From: JAPPLB01 sp965206655
GTDB taxonomy: Bacteria > Acidobacteriota > Terriglobia > Bryobacterales > UBA6623
Length of the DNA: 64,000 nucleotides
Direction: 5' to 3'
NCBI GenBank assembly: GCA_965206655.1
Contig: CBDBKC010000038.1
Coordinates: forward strand, 1,178,001-1,242,000
Shown: one piece after another, positions 33,284 through 40,257 of the stretch
Numbering within the stretch: position 1 is the first letter of the stretch
How the letters are laid out: each line of letters opens with the position of its first letter
Program-made: the position numbers and the translations under genes
The notes under the pieces: model-generated
Database searches by the model: none
The model's input: the letters and a program-made list of their open reading frames with translations, nothing else
Told to the model about the DNA's origin: nothing

Positions 33284-34738
33284 TCAGTTTCGGAACTGGA
33301 TTGCGAATAGGTCAGCGTCTTTCAGGACAAATCGAAGGTGCACTGTTTTTCCGGCTAGCGACGAAACGTCGGATTGATCTTTCCAAGCGACGGGTGCGTC
33401 GATCTTATCTCCGTAGAGCTCAGCGAAGTTCTCCAGTTCGAACCCGGGCGACGGCTCGCCCGCCGAATCTTGTAGTTCCAACCTCAGCGAGCCCACCGCC
33501 GAGGTCGAGAAGTTGATGTGCAGTTGCCGGCCGGTGAACTTCAGCGGTCGGGTGATGAGTTCCCCGCCGCTGTACGGGCCGCGGACGGAGACAAACCCGT
33601 CCGGGCGCAACGTATACCGGCGGATATGTACGCTCGGCAGCCACCAGTTCTGCATGCAGTACAACGACAGCTCCGTCGGCGACGTTTGCAGAATGCCGCG
33701 CTCCATGTAGAGCGAGCGATCGTGCCAATTGCCCTGGTCGAGGCCGGGACGGATGAACGCCTCCATGAACGTTCGGTCGAATCGCAACCCATCGCGGCTC
33801 GACAGCAACGCGATGTCGTTCACGCCCTTGCCCCGCTTCCAGCCAGGCTTCGGTTTACGGGCCGAGGCGAAACGAGAGGGGAACATGAGGAAGTAATCCG
33901 GCGCGCGCTCGTAGCGGATCGTGGCATTGGTGTAGAACTCCTCCATCGGAGCGTCGCCGGTCTCGATCAGCTCCAGCTCTGACCAATTCCGGAAGTCCTT
34001 CGAGGTCGCCCGGCGGACCCAACGAATCCCACCGAGAAAGCGGTCCTCCATTCCCGCGCCAAGCGTGCCCTCTTTGCGGACACCGCGCGTGTATGCGACA
34101 TACTGCTTGTCAACGGGATCCCAGAACGCAATGTTGTGCGAGTCGAACGGTCGGTCGGTGAAGATGGGCTTGTCACTCGCAAGCTTCCAATGCAGACCGT
34201 CGGGTGACACCAGAGCGAACAGATCCCTGTGGCGTCCCACGGCCTTGTAACGTTCGCTCAATTCCGCGTCGGGGTTGTCGTCACGGAATGGGGAGAGGTT
34301 GACGGCGTCGCCATCCCAGACAAGATTGTTCGCCTTCGATCCGTTGAACTCGATAATGCCCAGCTTCGGTTTGCGCCAGTGGACGCCGTCATCGCTTTCG
34401 GCATAGGCGGTCATCGTATTGCGTGGCGCCCCGTCCCAACCGGCCGCATCGACACGATACCAGGCGCGGAACCGGCCGCCGTCCTTGAACGTGACCATAT
34501 ACGACGTGCCGTGTTTCTCCCACGGATGCTCGGGCTTGATCGCCACTTCACGCTTGACCGGCTGATGGAGCACTTGCCGGACGCCCGCCATCTTTTCGAT
34601 CAAGTATCCATCGACAAACAGTTGACGCCGCGACCCAATGTCGATTGCAGAATCCTGAGCCGAGATCGGACAGAACGGAATCAGCGCGCTCGCCAGAATT
34701 AGCCGGAAGGTACAGACATTGATATCTCTGACCGTCAT
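33284..34738 (-). CDS. Secreted GSRRQLFVDGY-type propeller protein (putative glycosidase-like)
   Basis: 484-residue exported protein. The ATG at 34738 gives a signal peptide with LILASALIPFCPISAQ. The family hallmark IDIGSRRQLFVDGYLIE is at the start of the mature protein. Glycosidase-propeller-like segments follow: YAESDDGVHWRKPKLGI, GLHWKLASDKPIF, FDSHNIAFWDPVDKQYVAYTRG and SSRDGLRFDR. A terminal beta-sandwich-like part contains GRQLHINFSTSAVGSLRLELQ. The layout resembles GH32/GH43-type propellers fused to a lectin-like sheet, but no catalytic set is confirmed. A paralogue lies at 44515. Families of this kind are widespread in acidobacteria and planctomycetes without a proven substrate. Confidence 0.7.
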   Translation of the reverse strand: MTVRDINVCTFRLILASALIPFCPISAQDSAIDIGSRRQLFVDGYLIEKMAGVRQVLHQPVKREVAIKPEHPWEKHGTSYMVTFKDGGRFRAWYRVDAAGWDGAPRNTMTAYAESDDGVHWRKPKLGIIEFNGSKANNLVWDGDAVNLSPFRDDNPDAELSERYKAVGRHRDLFALVSPDGLHWKLASDKPIFTDRPFDSHNIAFWDPVDKQYVAYTRGVRKEGTLGAGMEDRFLGGIRWVRRATSKDFRNWSELELIETGDAPMEEFYTNATIRYERAPDYFLMFPSRFASARKPKPGWKRGKGVNDIALLSSRDGLRFDRTFMEAFIRPGLDQGNWHDRSLYMERGILQTSPTELSLYCMQNWWLPSVHIRRYTLRPDGFVSVRGPYSGGELITRPLKFTGRQLHINFSTSAVGSLRLELQDSAGEPSPGFELENFAELYGDKIDAPVAWKDQSDVSSLAGKTVHLRFVLKDADLFAIQFRN

Positions 34739-34839
34739 CGTTTTAGGACGTTGGTCAATTATGCCAGATAGATGTGCCCTTAGTGGCGAGGTGTTGATCC
34801 AGGCCGCTGGATCAACCGATGCCGACGTTCCGATCGGAG

Positions 34840-36405
34840 TCACTGGCGGCGGACGACCTGGCCGGCGCGCTGGTCGGTAATGCGTCCCTTGGCGACGGCA
34901 GCCACCCCGTTGACCCAGACGAAGTCAAAGCCTCGACTGTACTGATGAGGCTCAGCGAAGGTGGCGGTGTCCTGGACCGAGGCGGGATCGAACAGTACCA
35001 GATCCGCTCTCATCCCCTGGCGAACGAGGCCCCGGTCCCCGAGGCCGAAAACCTGGGCAGGAAGCGAAGTCATTCGGCGCACCGCTTCTTCCAGAGTCAG
35101 GACTCCGCGTTCCCGCACATATTCGGCGAAGACGCGGGCATTTGTTCCGTACGATCTGGGGTGCGGTTTGCCGACTCCGGGAGTGGGGACGCCTCCGTCG
35201 CTGGCGATGGCGGTGCTGGAATATCGGTAGATCGTGTCGACGTCGTCCTGACTCATGTAGTGGTAAATCATGCTGGCGCCGCCCTGTTCCATCATTTCCA
35301 GGACGGTTTCTCTCTCGGCGCTGAGACTGGACTCACGGCCCCTCAATCGGTTGATCTCGCTGATCGTTTTTCCTTCCAGACTAGGATCTGCTTTGAAACC
35401 GGCCACGGTCGCGAACGAGTAGTCGGTAAAGCCCTGTACCGCCAGAAGTTCTTTCATGCCTTCAATGATCTTGCGGCGCGTATCCGGATCCCGCAGCCGC
35501 GTCAGTATGGCTTCAGGACCGTCTGCCAAAGCCCAACTCGGCAAGTAGATCCCGAGACTGGAACTGGCCCGTGGATAAGGATAGGCGTCCACCGTGATTT
35601 CCAGCCCTTCCTTTCTAAGTCCTTCGATCATCTGAAGCGTATCGCCGATCGTTCCCCAGCGGTTCTTTCCCTTGACCTTGAGGTGCGAGATCTGAACGGG
35701 CATCCGGTTTCGCTGTCCGATCTGAGCGGCTTCCAAAATCGATTCGCTTAGCTTGGGGCCCTGGTTTCGGATATGACTGGCGTAGACTCCACCAAGACGA
35801 GCGGCGACTTGCGCCAGGGCCTCCACCTCCTCCGTGTCGGCATAAGTTCCCGGGATGTAAAGCAGGCCGGTTGAGAAGCCGACCGCTCCTGCTTTCATGG
35901 CCCTCTCGACAAGGCGGCGCATTTGCTGCATCTCCTCGCCCGACGCCGCTCTGTCGGCCAGTCCCATAACCTGGCGACGGACTGAATTGTGTCCAACCAG
36001 AGTGGCAACGTTGATCCCGAGGCCGAGGCTTTGCAGCTCGGCGAACCAAGAGTCGAGATCGATTCTGGAGGCGCCGCAATTTCCCGTGATAACAGTCGTC
36101 ACGCCGTCGAGCAGGAAATTGTCGGCTCTGGGATTCGTCTCAATCCCGTTCTCAATGTGGGTATGGACGTCGATGAAGCCTGGAGCGAGGATGCGATCCC
36201 GTCCGTCCAGGATCTGCTGGGCGTCTGTTCTGGAAAGATCGCCAATCGCCGCAATCCGGCCTTCCCTGATACCGACATCGGCCCGGAACCAGGGGTTTCC
36301 GGTGCCATCGATGATGCGGCACCTCGTCACCAGGTAGTCGAATTGCTGGGCCAGGACTGCGGGTTGGACCATAAGAGAAGCGAGAAGTACGAGTGCTGAT
36401 CGCAT
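34840..36405 (-). CDS. Exported D-aminoacylase-like amidohydrolase
   Basis: 521-residue N-acyl-D-amino-acid deacylase family enzyme. The start at 36405 gives a signal peptide (MRSALVLLASLMVQPAVLAQ). Metal-site and substrate segments occur in family order: APGFIDVHTHIENG, VTTVITGNCGAS, VATLVGHNSVRRQVMG, YASHIRNQG, PVQISHLKVKGKN and TAIASDGGVPTPGVGKPHPR. These enzymes remove acyl groups from N-acyl-D-amino acids. Together with the exported dipeptidase, it suggests degradation of peptidoglycan-like or D-amino-acid-containing material, which is an inference. It follows the truncated propeller gene on the same strand. Confidence 0.88.
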   Translation of the reverse strand: MRSALVLLASLMVQPAVLAQQFDYLVTRCRIIDGTGNPWFRADVGIREGRIAAIGDLSRTDAQQILDGRDRILAPGFIDVHTHIENGIETNPRADNFLLDGVTTVITGNCGASRIDLDSWFAELQSLGLGINVATLVGHNSVRRQVMGLADRAASGEEMQQMRRLVERAMKAGAVGFSTGLLYIPGTYADTEEVEALAQVAARLGGVYASHIRNQGPKLSESILEAAQIGQRNRMPVQISHLKVKGKNRWGTIGDTLQMIEGLRKEGLEITVDAYPYPRASSSLGIYLPSWALADGPEAILTRLRDPDTRRKIIEGMKELLAVQGFTDYSFATVAGFKADPSLEGKTISEINRLRGRESSLSAERETVLEMMEQGGASMIYHYMSQDDVDTIYRYSSTAIASDGGVPTPGVGKPHPRSYGTNARVFAEYVRERGVLTLEEAVRRMTSLPAQVFGLGDRGLVRQGMRADLVLFDPASVQDTATFAEPHQYSRGFDFVWVNGVAAVAKGRITDQRAGQVVRRQ

Positions 36406-36447
36406 GCCAAGACTCCATTCCTGCGAAAGGCGGGGGCACAAGCAACC

Positions 36448-36936
36448 CTATGGAGAGGTTATTGTTGGGCTTCGGACCGCAGCAAGACCCGGCCGGGCAG
36501 CTACCGGCGGTGGTAGGAGCGGACTACGACGTCCCGGAGCGTCGTTCGGCATCTGGTAGATCACGGCCGCACCGGGGGTGTAAAACTCGGCCAACGTTTG
36601 CCCGGTCTTGGCGTCGGAGCGAATAGTCTTGCGGTTGTAGGTCGAGCCGATCCAGATCGCTTCGCCGTCGAAGGTGATGCCGCTGCCTCGGTCTGAGTCC
36701 GTATGGAGGTCGCGCAGCACTCTGCCGTCCTCGTAGCTCACCAAGTAGGCGTGATTGTTGCCCTGGTCTAGGATCCACAGACCTTCGTCGGTCGCTTGCA
36801 GTCCGTTGGGTCTTGGGCCGGGCGAGTCGAAAACCTTCTCGATCCGGGCTCCTCGGGTCTTGATCTTCGCCCATGCCGGCGGCGCCGCCGCAGCAAGCAC
36901 CAGGAAACTTCGTCTCAGCATGCGATTCTCCTCCAC
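36448..36936 (-). pseudogene. Truncated Tat-signal propeller, paralogue of the 4252 protein
   Basis: 162-residue frame with a signal (MLRRSFLVLAAAAPPAWAKI). The first blades of the same propeller family as the 4252 gene follow: NGLQATDEGLWILDQ, RGSGITFDGEAIWIGSTYNR and TGQTLAEFYTPG. Homology ends in a proline-rich run (PGRRSPLLPPPVAARPG), and the second half of the propeller (about 100-150 residues) is missing. The stop is 43 bases before the next start. A deletion appears to have joined the gene's middle to the amidohydrolase's upstream region. It could still be expressed, but a half-propeller is unlikely to fold. Confidence 0.55.
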
Positions 36937-37083
36937 ATCTATGACAATGGAGCGGCCGTCGCCCTCCGGTCCGAGACCTGGACGCCCCTGTAGGTTTATG
37001 ATCGGTGATCTTGGGTGCGAGATGGTCTAGTCGATCATTGACGGCTCGATTGTACGATCCTTCGACTACACTCGGAGAATCCT

Positions 37084-38442
37084 CTACCGTCCCTGCCACA
37101 CCGGTCCCCGGCCCGTCTCTTCCCACACACTTCGAAACTGCTGGCTGCCATCGTCATCCCAATGGTCGGTCAGAACGGCATTGCCGTATCCGGGCGCCGG
37201 TCCGGGCAGGTCTGAAGAGCCAGTGCGTAGGGCCTGACCCTTCTGGCCGGGCCGAAGGTAAAGAGTGGGACCATTCCGATAGCGGACCCGAAAAAGGAAC
37301 CGTCCCGGATCGGGCCTGGAGGCGGCCGCATACTTCTCGTATTTCCGCCGGTCGAGCGTCAGCCCCAGGCCGGGCCCTTCCGGGACCTGGACACTCCCAG
37401 CGACGACAGGCATGGACTCCACGGTGATGTCGTCTTTCCAGAGGTTGGCCAGCGGAATCCCAGGAAGCGTCGCCATCTTATAGACGGCCGCCTGGTGGGC
37501 CAGGAAGGCCATGCTGAGATTCCCACCGGGTAGCTGAAGGATGAAGGGCATGCGGGTGCTCTCGGCCAGGGCCGCCAGTCTCATGTTCGTACCTACGGGA
37601 AAACGGGAGGCGACGAAGCCGTCGCAGAGTCCATGGCGGACATAGAACTCTGTGGGATCCAGTCCGTAATGAAAGATCAACGGCAGGGAACACTTAGTTC
37701 GTAACGCTTTCCAGGCCTCATGGTCCTCGACATTGATGGGGTCCTCGATTTGTCCCGCTACCGGGAACTTCTCCAGCTCCCGCAGGACTGGATACACCGT
37801 GGCCAGCTCAGAATCGGCGTTGAAGTCATAGTGAACCTTGAAGCCGGGAGGCGCGGCCTCCTGCATGGCGGCGGTCTGGTCGATGGCGTTCTGAAACACA
37901 TCCACGTGGTACTTGAGCCAACGGTAACCACGGGCCGAGACCTGCCGGACCTCCTCGGCCATGGCCTCGGGAGGCTGAGAGACAGTCCAGGCAGCCACCT
38001 GAACCCACTTGCGAACCTGTGGACCCAACAGCTTCCACAGGGGAATACCCAGAATCTTGCCGATCAGGTCGTACAGGGCCATGCTCATGGGCATACTGTG
38101 AGTGCTGCCGAACCAATCGAAAGGAGTCGTGTCCAGGTAACGCGACAAGTCTTCGGGAGTCTTGGGGTTCCATTTCTCACCGTAGCCCTCCAGACCGGTG
38201 TCCGTCCGGACGATATAGACGGTCCGAACCGGTCTATTGGAATGGCTCCGCAAGAGGGCTCTGGCGTTGTAATCGTGTTGCGGTGAGATGATCTGTTTTA
38301 CTTCAATGTCGGTAATCCTGGGCTGGCGGATCGGAGCTTGCTGACGATAGCGGTCCTGACCCCACAGAGGCGTCCCTGCGGCAAAACCAGCAGCCGTTGT
38401 GGTCAGCATCTTCAGGGCGTGGCGGCGGTTCAATAATGACAT
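37084..38442 (-). CDS. Tat-exported enolase-superfamily (mandelate racemase/muconate lactonizing) enzyme
   Basis: 452-residue member of the enolase superfamily with a twin-arginine-type signal (LNRRHALKMLTTTAAGFAAG). The capping domain includes VRTVYIVRTDTGLEGYGEKW. The barrel has RGYRWLKYHVDVF (base-carrying strand), HYDFNADSE (first metal ligand) and PVAGQIEDPINVED (second ligand). A C-terminal extension of about 80 residues after the barrel includes PGLGLTLDRRKYEKY and a Trp-rich end, as in acid-sugar dehydratase relatives. Export of this family is unusual, since most are cytoplasmic. The substrate, probably an acid sugar, is unknown. Confidence 0.8.
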   Translation of the reverse strand: MSLLNRRHALKMLTTTAAGFAAGTPLWGQDRYRQQAPIRQPRITDIEVKQIISPQHDYNARALLRSHSNRPVRTVYIVRTDTGLEGYGEKWNPKTPEDLSRYLDTTPFDWFGSTHSMPMSMALYDLIGKILGIPLWKLLGPQVRKWVQVAAWTVSQPPEAMAEEVRQVSARGYRWLKYHVDVFQNAIDQTAAMQEAAPPGFKVHYDFNADSELATVYPVLRELEKFPVAGQIEDPINVEDHEAWKALRTKCSLPLIFHYGLDPTEFYVRHGLCDGFVASRFPVGTNMRLAALAESTRMPFILQLPGGNLSMAFLAHQAAVYKMATLPGIPLANLWKDDITVESMPVVAGSVQVPEGPGLGLTLDRRKYEKYAAASRPDPGRFLFRVRYRNGPTLYLRPGQKGQALRTGSSDLPGPAPGYGNAVLTDHWDDDGSQQFRSVWEETGRGPVWQGR

Positions 38443-38449
38443 GGTGCCT

Positions 38450-38575
38450 CTAGATTAGTTGGTTTCGAGGAGACTGCCCCGTGACCATCTCGTACGGAAC
38501 AACCCCCAGCGACCAGATGTCCCCTTCACCGAGCTTGTCGATGATGTGGTTGTGGGATATGGTCTGGCCGACCAT
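38450..38575 (-). pseudogene. Ser/Thr protein kinase relic with internal deletion
   Basis: A 41-codon frame that joins two distant pieces of a bacterial Pkn2-type kinase. Residues 1-18 read MVGQTISHNHIIDKLGEG, which is the standard start and glycine-rich loop. The next residues read DIWSLGVVPYEMVTGQ, which is the subdomain IX region normally about 170 residues further on. The catalytic loop and activation segment are gone, so it cannot be a kinase. The frame ends at TAG 38452-38450, just before the start of the enolase-superfamily gene. Confidence 0.65.
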
Positions 38576-39121
38576 GGCCTGTCCCTGGCCTGAGGGGATT
38601 GTACTCCCATATTACTGTCGGGAACAAGCGATGTCACTCGGAATCGGCCCAGAGTCCCGGTAGCCCTCTGATGGACTCGCTTTGGTTTCTGTCGGCGGCC
38701 GACTCCAGACGCTTCGACGGCTGGACCCGAGCCCCCAAATCCTGAGTAACGGCGAAGGGTCGATCCAGCCCGTCCACCTGGACGTATAGTCGGCATGTCG
38801 GAGATGTGGTTTCTCCCGTCCTATTGGCTGCAACGCGGCGAAGCAGGCAGTCCGGGGCCCCCGAACTGCCAAAAGCCCTAGTTCAGTCCTGTCCGTAACA
38901 ACAGGAACCGCCCGAGTCGCCACCCCCTTCTCCCGGAGCCATCGAGGCAATAACCGCCCCTCGGCCAAAATTGAGTCACAAGCCTACAAAATATTTATCT
39001 CCCACAATTCCAACAACTTAGCCAAAACCCACCCCCGCTAACCCACCACCCCAGGTGCATACTATTCACGGGAGGCCGTATTCCAAACTCCTCCCCAACC
39101 AAGGCCGAAGGTGTGTCCGCG
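38576..39121. other. Intergenic stretch with no supported gene
   Basis: The stretch between the kinase relic and the ALKHGL hairpin repeats. A 118-codon frame at 38612-38968 on the minus strand has no recognisable motif. From about 38970 the sequence becomes AT-rich and then G-poor and C-rich (for example ACCCACCCCCGCTAACCCAC), unlike the surrounding DNA. This may be the left border of the ALKHGL gene unit and could contain its promoter. Confidence 0.5.
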
Positions 39122-39192
39122 CAAGCAACGGAGCGGCCACATGTAAATGTGCCGACCCGCGCCAAAGGGCGCAAACCCTAGACCCGCGAAAT
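39122..39192 (+). repeat. Two-hairpin repeat, copy A (upstream of the ALKHGL gene)
   Basis: 71-base unit beginning CAAGCAACGGAGCGGC. Hairpin 1 is CACAT-GTAA-ATGTG, flanked by GG and CC. Hairpin 2 is GCGCC-AAAG-GGCGC at 39159-39172. It is followed immediately by copy B in direct orientation. The stems differ in sequence from copies B and C while pairing is kept, which suggests that the structure is selected. Confidence 0.75.
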
Positions 39193-39264
39193 CAAGCAAC
39201 GGAGCGGCGGGTGTAAACCCGGCGGCCCGCGCCGAAAGGCGCGGAAACCTTCGACCCCCTAAAT
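39193..39264 (+). repeat. Two-hairpin repeat, copy B (upstream of the ALKHGL gene)
   Basis: 72-base unit in tandem with copy A, again starting CAAGCAACGGAGCGGC. Hairpin 1 is CGGGT-GTAA-ACCCG at 39208-39221. Hairpin 2 is CCGCGCC-GAAA-GGCGCGG at 39227-39244, capped by a GNRA-type tetraloop and followed by AAAC. It ends 20 bases before the ATG of the ALKHGL gene. Confidence 0.8.
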
Positions 39265-39284
39265 CAAAGTCAGGAGAAATTACC

Positions 39285-40022
39285 ATGTCCACAGCAGCAC
39301 AGCAGCAAGCCAACAAAGAAAACGCGCAACATTCCACCGGCCCGCGCACCGACGAAGGCAAACAGCGTACCTCACAAAACGCACTCAAACACGGCCTCTA
39401 CGCCACCGACCCGCTCATCCGCGGCGAAGACCCCGACGACTTCTACCAACACGGCGCAGAGCTCGAGTACCAACTCCGGCCCGCGAACGCTGTCGAGGAA
39501 GACCTCGTCGAGCAAATCATCGACATCACCTGGCGCCTGAAACGCTGCGCGCGCATCGAGTCCGCCGTCATCAACGAGCTCTACGACACCGTGGCCGAAC
39601 AGCCACAAAACCACGACAAAGACCCCGATCAACTGCTCGGCAAGGCCCTCACCCACAACGACGCTCTCAGCCGCCACAGCCGTCGTGAGACGCGACTCGC
39701 TCGTCGCTACCACGCCGCCATGAAAGAGCTACGCGAAGCCCGCAAGCGACGGGCCCAAAGCGCCTTCTTCAGCGGCCTCGATGACGCGCTGCGGCCCAAA
39801 CCACACGCCGAATCGACAGCCGACACCGATCCCGCCCCCGACACCAACGGCGACGCCGAAATGACGGAACTGACCCAAACCGTCGCAACCCTATTAGAAT
39901 CAATAGCCCCGATCAACTCCCCGGCACCCGAGCCCGACCCCCCCGCCCCCGGCATCAGCGACCCGCATCGAATCCAAGCTGAACAGGCCGGCGAAATCGC
40001 CAATCAGGAGGCCGCCAAGTAA
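39285..40022 (+). CDS. ALKHGL-type multi-copy family protein, function unknown
   Basis: 245-residue protein. The ATG at 39285 is preferred over an upstream frame because AGGAG at 39272-39276 precedes it and the family begins here (MSTAAQQQANKENAQHSTGP). The conserved N-terminal signature HSTGPRTDEGKQRTSQNALKHGLYA is followed by a helical region (ANAVEEDLVEQIIDITWRLK). The tail of about 80 residues is acidic and proline-rich. Families with this STGPRT..GK..S..NALKHGL signature occur in multiple copies in acidobacteria, planctomycetes and others, without a known role. Composition is strongly C-rich and G-poor on the coding strand, unlike neighbours. It is flanked by two hairpin repeats upstream and one downstream, which suggests a mobile or selfish unit. 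Confidence 0.75.
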   Translation: MSTAAQQQANKENAQHSTGPRTDEGKQRTSQNALKHGLYATDPLIRGEDPDDFYQHGAELEYQLRPANAVEEDLVEQIIDITWRLKRCARIESAVINELYDTVAEQPQNHDKDPDQLLGKALTHNDALSRHSRRETRLARRYHAAMKELREARKRRAQSAFFSGLDDALRPKPHAESTADTDPAPDTNGDAEMTELTQTVATLLESIAPINSPAPEPDPPAPGISDPHRIQAEQAGEIANQEAAK

Positions 40023-40162
40023 CCGAAAGCCCAGAATCACACCACGAACCACCCCACCCCCAAACACCGTGTACCCAACCTGCGCCCAAAGCACCCACCG
40101 AACCCGGAACGCAAGTGACGGGCCCGCCTGCTGACCACCGCCGATCTACTGAACTGCCGCAC

Positions 40163-40232
40163 CAAGCAAAAGAGGCGCGGATGTAAAATCCGCGCGTCCG
40201 CTCCGCCCAGGAGCGGAAACGTCGAGGAATAC
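40163..40232 (+). repeat. Two-hairpin repeat, copy C (downstream of the ALKHGL gene)
   Basis: Third copy, in the same orientation, starting CAAGCAAAAGAGGCGCGG. Hairpin 1 is GCGCGGAT-GTAAA-ATCCGCGC (40175-40195). Hairpin 2 is CCGCTCC-GCCCA-GGAGCGG (40198-40216), followed by AAAC as in copy B. Stem sequences differ from copies A and B but the spacing, the GTAA loop and the GGAAAC tail are kept. It lies 26 bases from the stop of the convergent 40258 gene. Confidence 0.75.
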
Positions 40233-40257
40233 GTTATCGAACTTCTGAAACGATATA

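Noticed and set aside
38612..38968. A 118-codon frame on the minus strand
   Set aside because: No recognisable motif, no ribosome site seen, and codon content looks like chance opening in high-GC DNA.
39122..39264. CRISPR-like array in the tandem repeats
   Set aside because: Only two adjacent units of 71-72 bases with internal hairpins and no unique spacers between them; no cas genes in the window.
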